Below are positions 49,826 to 60,058 of a stretch of DNA of 64,000 bases, in pieces. How positions within the stretch are numbered: position 1 is the stretch's first letter; every line of letters begins with the position of its first letter. Position numbers and translations under genes: made by a program. The DNA lies in the NCBI GenBank assembly GCA_029210325.1, contig JARGPU010000001.1, positions 320,126 to 384,125 of the forward strand, given 5' to 3'. Source of the stretch: Alcanivoracaceae bacterium. GTDB taxonomy: Bacteria; Pseudomonadota; Gammaproteobacteria; Pseudomonadales; Alcanivoracaceae. The notes under the pieces are model-generated. The model worked only from the letters and a program-made list of their open reading frames with translations, did no database searches and was not told the DNA's origin.

Positions 49826-52702
49826 TTATAGCACTTGATTGGCGGGACTGGCGGGATTTTGCTGGCGTACTAGTGCCAAAAAGTCGGCCTCTGGCACCGG
49901 GCGGCTGATCAGATAGCCCTGAATTGAATCGCACCCCATATCCTGAAGGATTTTTAGCTGGGATTCTTCTTCAACGCCTTCTGCAACCACATGCATGCTC
50001 ATGCTGTGGGCCATCTGAATAATTGCCTGAGTAATGGCTGCATCATCCGGGCTGATGTGCAGCTCTTCGATAAACGATCGGTCGATCTTAAGGGTGTCCA
50101 CCGGGAAGCGCTTCAGGTAGCTCAGCGACGAATAGCCAGTGCCGAAGTCATCCAGCGAAAGGCCAAGCCCCCGGGTGCGTAAGCCGGTCAGAATTTCGAT
50201 GTTCTTGTCCAGATCTTCCATGATCAGGCTTTCGGTTAGCTCAAGTTCCAGCAGGCGTGCCGGAAGGCCGGTATGTTCCAGTACTCGATCAACGATCTGG
50301 GCGATATCCCCTTTGCGGAACTGGTGAGCAGAGAGGTTGACCGACATCTGGATTTCCAGGCCGTTGTCGCACCACTGTGCTGCCTGGCGGCAGGCACGTT
50401 CCAGCACCCACTCACTGATCGCGGAAATCAGGCCAGTTTCTTCAGCAAGAGGAATAAAGTCTTTCGGTGGCAGCAGGCCCATGGTCGGATGCTGCCAACG
50501 TACTAGTGCCTCGGCGCCGTGAATGCGACGAGTCACGGTATCTATCTTCGGCTGGTAATAGACCACGAACTCATTCTTGAAGATTGCTTTGCGCAAACTG
50601 GTTTCCAGTGCCAGCTGCTCAACCGAGGCGGCCCGCATATCGCCGCGATAAAACTGATAGTTGTTGCCGCCCATGCGCTTTGCCTGATGCACCGCCAGAT
50701 CAGCTTGATTTATTAGCGTTTGAGCTTCCTTGGCATTGTCGGGGAATACGCTGATGCCGATGCTGACACCGAGTAGCAGTTCATGGCCGTTGATATTGAA
50801 CGGCTTGCGCATGGCATTGATGATTTCCTGGCACAACTCTTCCAGCTCGGAGCTGCTCCGATAATTGTCGATAACCAGATTGAATTCATCACCGCCGACC
50901 CGGGCAAAACTGCTCTGATCAATACCTATGGCGAGTAGTCGCTCGGCGGTGGCGCGCAAAAGCCGATCGCCGATTTCGTGGCCGAGTGAGTCATTGATCG
51001 GACGAAAACGATCAAGGTCCAGACATACCAATGCCACGCGCTCGCGGTTAAGCCGCGCCAACGCCATGGATTTGTGTAGCTTCTCACGGAACATGGTGCG
51101 GTTAGCCAGGCCCGTCAGTCGGTCATAGTTGGACAGGAACTGAACCTTTTCTTCGGCTTCCTTGCGCGCAGTGAGATCAGAGAACATGCCGACATAATGG
51201 GTAATCTGGCCGTTGTCATCGTACACCGCGCTAAGCTGCATCCAGACCGGGTAGCTCTCACCATTTTTGCGTCGTTCGGTAAGCTCACCCTGCCAAAAAC
51301 CTTCGCGATGAACCGTGCGGGCGACTTCGCTGTATAAGGAAGTATTACTTTCCCCTGCCGGCGATACTTCCTTCATGGTGCGGCCCTGAACTTCATCTTC
51401 CGCATAACCGGCGATGCGGGTAAAGCAGTCGTTCACCGCCAGAAAGCGGAAGGAAGTGTCAAAAATCAAAATCGCTTCAGAAGCATTTTCGAATACGGTA
51501 GCAGCCAGACGCAGTTGGTCTTCCGCTTCCTTGCCATCGGTGATGTCTCGGCGGGTGCCGATCATACGCACCGCTCGGCCGCCGTTATTCCATTCCACCA
51601 CCCGGCCTTCGTCTTCAATCCAGCGCCACTCGCCGTTTGCGTGACGCAGGCGATACACCACGTGATAGCGCGGTGTGCGTCCTTTGAAGTGGGCCACCAT
51701 GGCGCGCTTTACTCTGGGCCAGTCATCCGGATGGGCAAGCTGCTCAAGGTCATTCAGAAAGCCGCTGAAGCGATCTTTCTCATAACCCAGCAGGCGATCG
51801 AAGTTGGAGTGATAGGTGTCGCTGCTTTGCAGGTTCCAGTCCCACAGGCCGATGTTCGATGCATCCAGGGCCAGCTGGAGTCGCTGGCTAGTGGCGGACA
51901 TGGTTTGATTGGCATCTTCCAGAGCTCGGGTGCGCTCCATGACCGTGGTTTCAAGCCTGTCGTTAGCCTCCTGCAGATGCTGACGAGCCTGTTTACGCTC
52001 GAAGATTTCCCGGGTCAGCTTTTCATTCAGGGATTCAGCATCGCCACGAGCTCGATCCAGGTAGTCGATCAGCGCCAGATTTTTGAATTGCAGCCGCAGA
52101 GCTTCCATCACCGAGCTATGCATGCCGGAAGCTGCCAGTAGCAGGAACAGCACAAAGATCACCAGTAGTACGGCTAGCATCATGGTGTTGCCGCTATCGC
52201 TCATAGCGATATTGGTCGCCCCGGGCAGCACTGCGCAAAGCAGGTAGGCCGCGACCGCCGGCAGGTAAATGGCGTAGGTGGTCATGGCGACCACCAGCAG
52301 ACCAATAATGAGTGCGGCAAACACCGCTTGAGAGGGCAGTAACTCAGTGCTCATCAGTGTTTCGGCGGGATTGAAGGTAACCGAGGCGTAGCCAAATACG
52401 CCACCACTGAGCGCCACCAGCAACAGGGCTACCCAGCGCCAACTGTCCGGGCGAAGCATATCCTGAGAAAGATTATGGAATAGTTGGCTGGCCACCAGAC
52501 GCAGGAACACCATCCCGCCAACCATAGCGCCCCAACCAATCAGGGAAAGTTGCGAAGAGGGCTTCCAGTACAACCAGACAATAACCAACGCACAAACCGG
52601 CTCGAGAATGTTCATCACCGGAAAGGCATTGAATAGCAGTCGCGTCTGCTCCGAGAGCAGATTATTGCGATCAGCATTGTTATTTTTATTGTTCTGATGC
52701 AC
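49826..52702 (-). CDS. Membrane PAS-GGDEF-EAL cyclic di-GMP protein
   Basis: The 958-residue protein has an N-terminal membrane sensor with about six helices (residues 28-205), a coiled coil (215-280), two PAS domains with PAC motifs (about 285-405 and 410-525), GGDEF (about 530-695) and EAL (about 710-950). GGDEF is intact in [10 protein letters not shown], and EAL residues are intact ([37 protein letters not shown]), so phosphodiesterase activity is likely and cyclase activity possible. The RxxD inhibitory site before GGDEF is missing. The signal is unknown. It is divergent from uvrD. Confidence 0.94.
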   Translation of the reverse strand: MHQNNKNNNADRNNLLSEQTRLLFNAFPVMNILEPVCALVIVWLYWKPSSQLSLIGWGAMVGGMVFLRLVASQLFHNLSQDMLRPDSWRWVALLLVALSGGVFGYASVTFNPAETLMSTELLPSQAVFAALIIGLLVVAMTTYAIYLPAVAAYLLCAVLPGATNIAMSDSGNTMMLAVLLVIFVLFLLLAASGMHSSVMEALRLQFKNLALIDYLDRARGDAESLNEKLTREIFERKQARQHLQEANDRLETTVMERTRALEDANQTMSATSQRLQLALDASNIGLWDWNLQSSDTYHSNFDRLLGYEKDRFSGFLNDLEQLAHPDDWPRVKRAMVAHFKGRTPRYHVVYRLRHANGEWRWIEDEGRVVEWNNGGRAVRMIGTRRDITDGKEAEDQLRLAATVFENASEAILIFDTSFRFLAVNDCFTRIAGYAEDEVQGRTMKEVSPAGESNTSLYSEVARTVHREGFWQGELTERRKNGESYPVWMQLSAVYDDNGQITHYVGMFSDLTARKEAEEKVQFLSNYDRLTGLANRTMFREKLHKSMALARLNRERVALVCLDLDRFRPINDSLGHEIGDRLLRATAERLLAIGIDQSSFARVGGDEFNLVIDNYRSSSELEELCQEIINAMRKPFNINGHELLLGVSIGISVFPDNAKEAQTLINQADLAVHQAKRMGGNNYQFYRGDMRAASVEQLALETSLRKAIFKNEFVVYYQPKIDTVTRRIHGAEALVRWQHPTMGLLPPKDFIPLAEETGLISAISEWVLERACRQAAQWCDNGLEIQMSVNLSAHQFRKGDIAQIVDRVLEHTGLPARLLELELTESLIMEDLDKNIEILTGLRTRGLGLSLDDFGTGYSSLSYLKRFPVDTLKIDRSFIEELHISPDDAAITQAIIQMAHSMSMHVVAEGVEEESQLKILQDMGCDSIQGYLISRPVPEADFLALVRQQNPASPANQVL

Positions 52703-52811
52703 CCGTTAAGGTCCCCTGGTCGCCCCGGTGGCCGATCATTTCAGGCCAAGCCTGACAGCTCAACGCCGTAATCAGTAACGCCTCAAGCAGTTTAGCCATG
52801 CAGCCGCCGTG

Positions 52812-52828
52812 GGGGAACCTGTTTCCCC
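52812..52828. repeat. Inverted repeat in the GGDEF/EAL-uvrD divergent gap
   Basis: GGGGAA and TTCCCC arms are separated by five bases, between the two divergent genes. It might be an operator or a 5' hairpin. The rest of the 211-base gap shows no gene. Confidence 0.3.
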
Positions 52829-52898
52829 GCCAGATTGGTTGTTTTCACGCCAGTTAAACAGGATTTTGCAAAGCCGCTGCGTCTGCGGTGGATTCCGG

Positions 52899-52904
52899 TA
52901 GAAT
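52899..52904 (+). promoter_or_regulatory. Candidate -10 element of uvrD
   Basis: TAGAAT lies ten bases before the uvrD start, so the transcript would be almost leaderless, in keeping with the absence of a ribosome site. The -35 at 17 bases is poor, and no LexA box is visible. Confidence 0.3.
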
Positions 52905-52913
52905 GCCTGCCCT

Positions 52914-55076
52914 ATGAATGACATCAGCGAACTCCTAGATGGTCTGAATGCCGCTCAGCGCGATGCGGTGGCTGCAGATGACCGTGCACTACTGGTTTTG
53001 GCTGGAGCTGGCTCCGGCAAAACCCGTGTACTGGTACACCGCATTGCCTTTCTGGTGGCCACCGAGCAGGTGACCCCATTTGGTTTGTTAGCGGTTACTT
53101 TCACCAATAAGGCCGCCCACGAGATGCGTGGCCGTATTGAGCAGCTGCTGGAGATGCCTGCCAGTGGTATGTGGGTCGGCACCTTCCATGGCATTGCCCA
53201 TCGCCTGTTGCGGGCCCACTGGCAGGAAGCAAAACTGCCAGAAGCCTTCGAGATCCTCGACAGTCAGGACCAGCTCAGTCTGATCAAACGGGTGATGAAA
53301 GAGCTGGGACTGGATGAGCAGCGCTGGCCGCCGCGTCAGTCCCAGTGGTTTATCAATGGGCAGAAGGACGAAGGCATCCGGGCAGCCAATATCGAGCACC
53401 ATGGTGATTTGTTCCTGAAAACCATGCAGAAGCTCTACTTTGCCTATGAGGAGGCCTGCGAGCGCGCCGGGCTGGTCGACTTCAACGAGTTACTACTTCG
53501 AGCCTTGGAGCTTATCCGCGACAATGACGACTTAAGAGGCCATTATCAGCGACGTTTCCGACATATTCTGGTAGATGAGTTTCAGGACACCAACGCTATT
53601 CAGTATGCCTGGCTGCGTCTGCTGTCCGGTGGCGGCGCGGCAATTACCATCGTCGGCGACGATGACCAGTCGATCTACGGCTGGCGCGGGGCCAAGATCG
53701 AGAATATCCGCCGGCTGGGGCAGGACTTTCCCTCCCTGCGCACGGTGCGGCTGGAGCAGAACTACCGCTCCACCGGCACTATCCTGCAAGCGGCCAACGC
53801 CGTCATCGGCCACAACAGTGACCGGCTCGGCAAAGAGTTGTGGACCGAGATCGGTGATGGTGACCCGATCCGTCTGTACGCCGGTTTCAACGAGGTGGAT
53901 GAGGCGCGCTTTATCGCCGGCAAGATCCAGAGCCTGTTCAGTCAGGGCGTGAACCGTCAGGAATGTGCGGTGCTGTACCGCTCCAATGCTCAGTCACGGG
54001 TACTCGAGGCTGAGTTCCTGCATGCTGGAATTGCTTACCGCATTTACGGCGGGCAACGTTTCTTCGAGCGCGTTGAAATCAAGAATGCGCTCGCTTATCT
54101 ACGCTTGATCAGCAGTCGCGATGCCGACGCCGCTTTCGAGCGTGTGGTCAATACTCCAACCCGTGGCATCGGCGCCAAGACCATCGAGCTGGTACGTGAG
54201 CAAGCCCGTGCCGCCGGCTCATCGTTGTGGCGTGCCGCCAGCGACCTGATCGCCTCCGGCCAGCTGCCCGGGCGTGCCGCCACATCCCTCGGTGTGTTTA
54301 TGGATCTGGTCAACCGACTGGATGAACACAGCGAAACCCTGTCGCTGCGCGAGCAAACCGAATATGTCATTGATGCCAGCGGGTTGATCGAATTTCACCG
54401 CGCCGAGAAAGGCGAAAAGGGCCAGCAGCGCGAAGAAAACTTACGGGAACTGATCAGCGCCACCGGCGAATTTGATGATGACGAGGTGCCGGAGGGCGTC
54501 AATGTGCTGACCGCCTTCCTCGATCATGCGGCGTTGGAGTCTGGCGAGGGTCAGGCCGCTGAGCATGAAGATGCGGTGCAGATGATGACCCTGCACTCGG
54601 CCAAAGGCCTGGAGTTCCCGGTGGTATTTATTGCCGGCATGGAGGAGGGCCTATTTCCTCATCAGATGTCTGCGGACGAGCCGGGGCGTATGGAGGAAGA
54701 GCGCCGGCTTTGCTACGTCGGCATTACCCGGGCGATGCGTGAGCTATATATGACATGGGCGGAGTCCCGTCGCTTGTATGGTTCCGAGACGTTCAACTCA
54801 CCGTCCCGCTTTATTCGAGAAATTCCTGCGGCACTGGTGGAAGAAGTGCGCGCCCGTGGTAATTTCAGTCGGCCGGTGGCTGCCTCGTCTACCAGTACCG
54901 GCAAGAGCTCTGCAGATGGTTATAGTCTGGGCATGAGGGTGTCCCATCCGAAATTCGGCGATGGCACTATTATTCATTTTGAAGGGCAGGGACCGAATGC
55001 CCGACTGCAAATCAATTTTGACCGGGTTGGTAGCAAGTGGCTAGTGAGCCAGTACGCCCGTCTGGACGTAATATAA
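52914..55076 (+). CDS. uvrD: DNA helicase II UvrD
   Basis: UvrD is a 3'-5' SF1A helicase for nucleotide excision repair, mismatch repair and replication restart. The 720-residue protein has Walker A AGAGSGKTRVLVHRI near residue 33, VDEFQDTN, GDDDQSIYGWRGA, LEQNYRST, TLHSAKGLEF and YVGITRAM. The C-terminal Tudor-like tail, GMRVSHPKFGDGTI, is present, which points to UvrD rather than Rep. The C-terminus ends about 35 bases before the DctP gene. Confidence 0.97.
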   Translation: MNDISELLDGLNAAQRDAVAADDRALLVLAGAGSGKTRVLVHRIAFLVATEQVTPFGLLAVTFTNKAAHEMRGRIEQLLEMPASGMWVGTFHGIAHRLLRAHWQEAKLPEAFEILDSQDQLSLIKRVMKELGLDEQRWPPRQSQWFINGQKDEGIRAANIEHHGDLFLKTMQKLYFAYEEACERAGLVDFNELLLRALELIRDNDDLRGHYQRRFRHILVDEFQDTNAIQYAWLRLLSGGGAAITIVGDDDQSIYGWRGAKIENIRRLGQDFPSLRTVRLEQNYRSTGTILQAANAVIGHNSDRLGKELWTEIGDGDPIRLYAGFNEVDEARFIAGKIQSLFSQGVNRQECAVLYRSNAQSRVLEAEFLHAGIAYRIYGGQRFFERVEIKNALAYLRLISSRDADAAFERVVNTPTRGIGAKTIELVREQARAAGSSLWRAASDLIASGQLPGRAATSLGVFMDLVNRLDEHSETLSLREQTEYVIDASGLIEFHRAEKGEKGQQREENLRELISATGEFDDDEVPEGVNVLTAFLDHAALESGEGQAAEHEDAVQMMTLHSAKGLEFPVVFIAGMEEGLFPHQMSADEPGRMEEERRLCYVGITRAMRELYMTWAESRRLYGSETFNSPSRFIREIPAALVEEVRARGNFSRPVAASSTSTGKSSADGYSLGMRVSHPKFGDGTIIHFEGQGPNARLQINFDRVGSKWLVSQYARLDVI

Positions 55077-55111
55077 AAATCGCGCGTAACCAGCGCCAAC
55101 AGGAGTGCATG

Positions 55112-56221
55112 ATGGATCGTCGCAAATTCCTTTCTACCTTGGGTCTTGGTGCTGCTGCGGCCGCCGTTGCCGGCTGTGGGCAAACTGATTGTGCGCCAGA
55201 AGCCGGCGGCGACAAGCGCAAGTATCGCTGGAAGCTGGTTACCACTTGGCCAAAAAATTACCCCGGCCTTGGCACCAGCCCGGAGCGCTTTGCCGAAATG
55301 GTAAAAGCCATGTCGAATGGCCGCATGGAGATCAAGGTGTTTGGTGCCAATGAACTGGTGCCGCCGTTTGAGGTATTTGATGCGGTGTCACAGGGCAGTG
55401 CCGAGATGGGCCATGGAGCCGCTTATTACTGGAAGGGCAAGCATCCCGCGGCACCATTTTTTACCGCGGTTCCGTTTGGTTTTACGGCGCAGGAAATGAA
55501 CGGCTGGCTGCATCATGGTGGCGGTCAGGAGCTGTGGGATGAGCTCTATGCGGGCTTTAATCTGAAGCCATTTGCTGCTGGCAATACCGGCACCCAGATG
55601 CCCGGCTGGTACAACAAGGAAATCAATTCTGTAGATGATCTGGCCGGCCTGAAAATTCGCATGCCCGGCCTTGGTGGTGAGGTTATCAAGCGCGCCGGGG
55701 CGGTGCCGGTCCAGCTGCCCGGCGGCGAGCTCTTCACCGCATTGGAAAGCGGAGTAATCGATGCTGCGGAATGGGTTGGTCCGTATAACGATCTGACCTT
55801 TGGCTTTCACCGCATCGCCAAGTTCTATTACTACCCGGGTTGGCATGAGCCGGGTCCGACGCTGGAGCTGATCATCAATAAGGAAATGTGGGATGGGCTG
55901 CCGGACGACCTGCAGGCCATCATTCGTGCCGCCGCCATGTGGTCAAACCAGGACATGCTTGACGAGTACACCGCACGCAATAATGCAGCTCTGATTGAGT
56001 TGCAGCAGAAACATAAAGTACAGCTGCGGCGTCTGCCGGATGATGTACTGGCACGCCTGAAAGTGGAAAGTGATGCGGTACTGAAGGATCTGGTGGCCGA
56101 CAACGAATTTGCCAGTCGCGTTTATGATTCTTTCCGTAGCTTTGAAGAAGGCGTGCGCAACTATGCAAATGTGGCGGAGTTGTCGTATATGAATGCTCGC
56201 CAGTCGCTTTCCGCCGATTGA
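55112..56221 (+). CDS. TRAP transporter solute-binding protein (DctP/TakP type)
   Basis: DctP proteins capture small acids in the periplasm for the DctQM permease. The 369-residue product starts with a twin-arginine signal (DRRKFLSTLGLGA) ending in a lipobox AVAGC near residue 22, so it is likely a Tat-exported lipoprotein. The mature part has WPKNYPGLGTSPERFAEMV, GTQMPGWYNKEI, GLKIRMPGLGGEV and ESGVIDAAEWVGPYNDL, as in the TakP branch for 2-oxo acids or lactate; substrate is inferred. I favour ATG 55112, six bases after AGGAG, over ATG 55109. The matching permease genes lie at 57965-59892 on the other strand, with three genes between. Confidence 0.9.
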   Translation: MDRRKFLSTLGLGAAAAAVAGCGQTDCAPEAGGDKRKYRWKLVTTWPKNYPGLGTSPERFAEMVKAMSNGRMEIKVFGANELVPPFEVFDAVSQGSAEMGHGAAYYWKGKHPAAPFFTAVPFGFTAQEMNGWLHHGGGQELWDELYAGFNLKPFAAGNTGTQMPGWYNKEINSVDDLAGLKIRMPGLGGEVIKRAGAVPVQLPGGELFTALESGVIDAAEWVGPYNDLTFGFHRIAKFYYYPGWHEPGPTLELIINKEMWDGLPDDLQAIIRAAAMWSNQDMLDEYTARNNAALIELQQKHKVQLRRLPDDVLARLKVESDAVLKDLVADNEFASRVYDSFRSFEEGVRNYANVAELSYMNARQSLSAD

Positions 56222-56266
56222 GCAGCTTCAGGCTGTGAGTAGTCTTTCTATGGGAGGGTGGGGGTT

Positions 56267-56692
56267 ATGCGTTGGAGCTTTTTGCTATTCTTGTCCGTAG
56301 TCATGACAGGCTGCGGATCTGACCCAGAGCCGCAGCCAAAAGACCCACTGGCAGTCTGGCAACCTGACTTAAATGGCCCGATTGCTGAAATGGAAGAGTT
56401 ACTGCAGACACTGAATCAGCAGTCCCATATTAATCGAGTGTCTGCCAATTTAGCCGTGCTTCATGATGCCAAGCTCTACCAGATATATATTAACCAGCTT
56501 GCTGGTTTGTCCGGTGAACAGCGCTCAGAGTTTAGAAAAGAGCAACGGCAGTGGCTGAAAAAGCGCGACAAAGTTGTCCGTGAAGCTGCCGACCAGTTCC
56601 GCAGTGGGTCCATCGCGGCATTTATTGGCCATCAGGCGTTTATCGATGAGACTCGCTTGCGAGTGGAATTGCTCGAGCTGCAGCGAGAGTAA
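56267..56692 (+). CDS. Lipoprotein with DUF1311 (LprI-like) domain
   Basis: The product has about 141 residues and a lipoprotein signal with lipobox MTGC near residue 15. The C-terminal half, with LSGEQRSEFRKEQRQWLKKRD and FIDETRLRVELLEL, resembles the DUF1311/LprI-N pattern (helical, R.W...RD, late T.R...L). Some members inhibit lysozyme, but the four cysteines of true LprI are absent here, so that role is doubtful. ATG 56267 lies eight bases after GGAGGG. The stop is back to back with that of the next, convergent gene. Confidence 0.65.
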   Translation: MRWSFLLFLSVVMTGCGSDPEPQPKDPLAVWQPDLNGPIAEMEELLQTLNQQSHINRVSANLAVLHDAKLYQIYINQLAGLSGEQRSEFRKEQRQWLKKRDKVVREAADQFRSGSIAAFIGHQAFIDETRLRVELLELQRE

Positions 56693-57553
56693 TTACCTGC
56701 CTGCGCCGGGCCACCACAGCTGCCTTTCGGCGAACGGTGTGTCTTGGGGAAGTAGCGGGTTGTCCAGCCGAATCACGCGTCGATGCAGCAGATCCGCTTT
56801 GCCAAAGGCATTGGCATTGATGGGGTGCTCGCGAAACAGTTTATCAAAACTTCCATCTTCAATGGCAATGCGTAGTCCTTTTTCCAGGCGCGCTGCCAGT
56901 GCAGTATTCTGCGAGTTAACAAAGAAATACTCCGCAGTTGGGTAGTAAAGCAGTAGTCCTTTCTCCACCACCAGGTCCATATCGGGCCTGGCGGCCAATT
57001 CTTCCCATGGCTCATTAATGGCGCGCGGTAAATAATCAAAGCGACCCTGCTGCAGCAGAGTGAACAGATTTTCGTAATCTGTCACGGCTTCGACGGACAA
57101 GCCATTGGCTCTCAGTATCTTGGCATCGGGCCAATCATGGCCTTGCCCAGCGCGTAGTTCGCGTAGTTCATCAATGGTCTGCAAGCGACGGAACCATTGC
57201 TGATCTTCGCCACGGATAATCAGCAGCCGGTAACCCATCAGCCCTTTCATCAATGGAATACGGATAGCTCGATTTTGCTTTTCCCGTTCGATGCTGGTCA
57301 TGCTCCAGACGACGTCGATGTCCTCGCCATTGCTCAGGAGCTGCAGCGCCTGACTCTGGGGAACGGCATCATCCGCTGGTTCAAGTCGCCAAGCGCCCTG
57401 GGCGGCAGTTTTTTCCAGTGCCAGAGACAGTACCGCAAGGAAATATTCGTTACGCGCGTCATTGGCAGACTCACCGCTGAGATGACGAATGACTACCTCC
57501 GCAGATAGCGGTGTGGCAAGCAGCATCAGCAGAAAGAATGCCAGTCGTATCAC
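56693..57553 (-). CDS. Periplasmic solute-binding protein-like (SBP_bac_3 type)
   Basis: The 286-residue protein has a signal peptide (cleavage after PLSA near residue 18) and a type II periplasmic-binding-protein pattern: IDVVWSMTSIEREK, IPLMKGLMGYRLLIIRGED, the GRFDYLPRAINEPW segment and LEKGLRIAIEDGSFDKLF. No ABC permease or ATPase is nearby, so it may be an orphan binding or sensing protein. Its ATG overlaps the end of the YciA gene by four bases. Confidence 0.8.
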   Translation of the reverse strand: MIRLAFFLLMLLATPLSAEVVIRHLSGESANDARNEYFLAVLSLALEKTAAQGAWRLEPADDAVPQSQALQLLSNGEDIDVVWSMTSIEREKQNRAIRIPLMKGLMGYRLLIIRGEDQQWFRRLQTIDELRELRAGQGHDWPDAKILRANGLSVEAVTDYENLFTLLQQGRFDYLPRAINEPWEELAARPDMDLVVEKGLLLYYPTAEYFFVNSQNTALAARLEKGLRIAIEDGSFDKLFREHPINANAFGKADLLHRRVIRLDNPLLPQDTPFAERQLWWPGAGR

Positions 57554-57951
57554 GCGCAGTTGTCCTTGGGTACGGGGCGGGTGCGGCCGGTCTCATCAAT
57601 CGCAACAAAGGTGAACTGACCTTCAGTCACTTTGGCGCGGTGGTCGTTATGGTCTGTTATCCACACTTCCACCAGAATTTTCATTGAGCTGCGTCCCACC
57701 TCGAGTAATTGAGTGTGGCAGCTTATTACTGAGCCAATGGGCACCGGCCGTAAAAATGCCATGCTATCAATCGCCACCGTGGCCACTCGACCACGGGCAA
57801 CCTTGCGTGCACTTACGGCGCCTGCCAGGTCCATCTGCGAAACCAGCCAGCCACCAAAGATGTCGCCATTGAAATTGGCATCCGCCGGCATGGCGATGGT
57901 TTGCAGGGCAAGCTCGCCAGCTGGCAGCGGTTCCTGATCGTCGTCAAACAT
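57550..57951 (-). CDS. Acyl-CoA thioesterase, YciA type
   Basis: This hot-dog thioesterase hydrolyses acyl-CoA to free acid and CoA. The 133-residue product has the helix and active-site block NFNGDIFGGWLVSQMDLAG near residue 25 and the later beta strands (SVISCHTQLLEVGRSSMKILVEV). ATG 57951 lies six bases after AGGAG; GTG 57957, inside that spacing, is unlikely. It overlaps the solute-binding gene by four bases and follows DctM closely, so it is probably part of the dctQM transcript. Confidence 0.88.
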   Translation of the reverse strand: MFDDDQEPLPAGELALQTIAMPADANFNGDIFGGWLVSQMDLAGAVSARKVARGRVATVAIDSMAFLRPVPIGSVISCHTQLLEVGRSSMKILVEVWITDHNDHRAKVTEGQFTFVAIDETGRTRPVPKDNCA

Positions 57952-57964
57952 GATCACTCCTTTG

Positions 57965-59347
57965 TTATTGTCCGTAGACTTGGGTTGGCAGCCAAGTGGC
58001 CAGCGTTGGCCACAGTGCTAGTACGCCAAGCATCAGTAGCTGAATGACAATGAAAGGTACCACACCCTTGTAAATCTGCATCGTGGCAACTTCCTCCGGG
58101 GCAACGCCGCGCAGGTAAAACAGGGCAAAGCCAAACGGTGGTGTCAGAAACGAAGTCTGCAGATTCAATGCAATCATCACGCCAAGCCAGATCGGGTCGA
58201 CCCCCATGGCCAGTAGCACGGGCGCTACAATAGGCACCACCACAAAGGTGATCTCGATAAAGTCGAGGATAAAGCCCAGCAGGAAGATCAGCGCCATCAC
58301 CAGCAAGGTGGCGCCAAATACGCCCCCGGGAATTTTCTCGAACAGCAGGTGAACCGCTTCTTCGCCACCAAAGCCTCGAAATACCAGAGAGAAAATCGAC
58401 GCGCCAATAAGAATCATGAAAACCATGGCGGTGACTCGCACGGTGGCGCGCATCACTTCCTGCAAAGTGAGCAGGCTGAGCTGGCGATTTACCAGTGCCA
58501 ACAGTAAGGCACCAAAAGCGCCAACCCCGGCGGCTTCAGTGGGGGTTGCCTTGCCGGTCAGAATCGAGCCGAGTACCAGAAAAATCAGCAGCAACGGCGG
58601 TACCAGTCCGGTGATCAGTTGCTTGAGTAATGGGCCCTGTTCCCGACCCAGTGCTGCACGATCCACCGCCGGGGCATCTTGAGGGCGAACCAGCGCATGG
58701 CCAAACATATAAAGGATATACAGCCCTACCAGCACCAACCCGGGAATCAGCGCGCCAACGAACAGGTCACCCACCGACACGGTAGTGGTAGACCACAGGC
58801 CCATTTTCAGCTGTGCCTGCTGGTAGGAGGTCGAGATCACATCGCCAAGCAGAACCAGTGCAATTGATGGCGGAATGATTTGTCCCAGCGTGCCGGTGGC
58901 GCAGATCAGACCGCTGGCCAGTTCCGGTTTGTAGCCCAACTTGAGCATGCTTGGCAGGGCCAACAGCCCCATGGTCACCACGGTGGCGCCCACGATGCCG
59001 GTGCTGGCGGCAAGCAGCGCACCGACTACGACAATGGCAATACCCAGTCCACCAGGTAGCGGACCCATAAGACGGGCCATGCTGGTGAGCAGGTTTTCAG
59101 CCACCCGGGATTTCTCCAGCATCACACCCATAAAGACAAATAGCGGCACCGCCATCAGGCTCTGGTTACCAATGATGCCGAACAGCCGATTGGGAATAAA
59201 AGTCAGGTCCTGGCCGTGGAATGTGCCAGTGGCCATGCCAATTAGAGCAAAAATCAGCGCCACACCCGCCAGCGTAAAGGCCACCGGGTAGCCGGCCACC
59301 AGCGTTCCACAGACCACCACAAACATCAGTAGCGGGATCAGTTCCAC
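57965..59347 (-). CDS. TRAP transporter large permease DctM
   Basis: DctM is the main sodium-coupled membrane channel of a TRAP uptake system. The 460-residue protein has about 12-13 helices, with the family stretches GVMLEKSRVAENLL, GASTGIVGATVVTMGLL and LVPPLLLIFLVLGSILTGKATPTEAAGVGAFGAL. The start is GTG 59347 inside the end of dctQ, behind AGGAGG. The probable solute-binding partner is the DctP at 55112-56221. Confidence 0.94.
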   Translation of the reverse strand: MELIPLLMFVVVCGTLVAGYPVAFTLAGVALIFALIGMATGTFHGQDLTFIPNRLFGIIGNQSLMAVPLFVFMGVMLEKSRVAENLLTSMARLMGPLPGGLGIAIVVVGALLAASTGIVGATVVTMGLLALPSMLKLGYKPELASGLICATGTLGQIIPPSIALVLLGDVISTSYQQAQLKMGLWSTTTVSVGDLFVGALIPGLVLVGLYILYMFGHALVRPQDAPAVDRAALGREQGPLLKQLITGLVPPLLLIFLVLGSILTGKATPTEAAGVGAFGALLLALVNRQLSLLTLQEVMRATVRVTAMVFMILIGASIFSLVFRGFGGEEAVHLLFEKIPGGVFGATLLVMALIFLLGFILDFIEITFVVVPIVAPVLLAMGVDPIWLGVMIALNLQTSFLTPPFGFALFYLRGVAPEEVATMQIYKGVVPFIVIQLLMLGVLALWPTLATWLPTQVYGQ

Positions 59348-59892
59348 GCGGAGCCCTCCTCGGCCGGCTTGTCGGCGTCCGGCTCAGCTGGACTGCGTAA
59401 TTTGAGCGTGGCGCGCAGTGCTTCGGCCAACGCTTGCACGATAAGCAGTGCCGGCATGATCAAGAGCAGGGTTTTCAGTGCATACACATAGGGCAGGCCG
59501 CCGGCATCGGCAGAGCCTTCCTGGCGTTGCCAGCTGACCACCACATAGTCGAAGCAGGTCACCAGAATCAGGACACACAGGGGTAGTAGAAATAACAGGG
59601 TGCCCAGCAGGTCCACCCAGGCGCGGCCTTTATGGCTGAAGCGGCGATAGAAAATATCCACCCGTACATGTTCATCGCAGCGCAGGGTATAGGCGATCCC
59701 CAGCATAAACAGGGAGCCATGCAAGTACAGCTGGGCCTCTTGCATGGCTATGCTGCCGAAGCCAAAAGCATAACGCAGCAACACGATCAGGCTGGTGAGA
59801 GTAACCAGTGCCAGTGCCAGCCAGGCCACGGCATGGCCAAAGGCAAGGCTGAAGCGATCCAGCCGGTGCAGTATCCGGTGTGCAGTATCCAC
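59338..59892 (-). CDS. TRAP transporter small permease DctQ
   Basis: DctQ is the four-helix subunit that couples DctP to DctM. The 184-residue product has four hydrophobic helices and the family motif QEAQLYLHGSLFMLGIAYTLRCDEHVRVDIFY. I prefer GTG 59892, seven bases after GAGGGA, because the longer frame to ATG 59964 adds a proline-rich, non-family N-terminus without a ribosome site. It overlaps dctM by ten bases. Confidence 0.86.
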   Translation of the reverse strand: MDTAHRILHRLDRFSLAFGHAVAWLALALVTLTSLIVLLRYAFGFGSIAMQEAQLYLHGSLFMLGIAYTLRCDEHVRVDIFYRRFSHKGRAWVDLLGTLLFLLPLCVLILVTCFDYVVVSWQRQEGSADAGGLPYVYALKTLLLIMPALLIVQALAEALRATLKLRSPAEPDADKPAEEGSAWN

Positions 59893-60058
59893 CTGCTTGT
59901 CCCTCGACGGCGCGGCCAGCGGGCCGCCAAAATCAGCGGGCAGTATAGAAGGGCGGTGCCACAAGGTCAGCCGCTTTTGCTGATCCGTCCCTGTTCAGGC
60001 TGGTTGCCAGTCTGAGGGTGATGTCCCAGGCCGACCAGAACGTGAAAATAGCGGCTTT

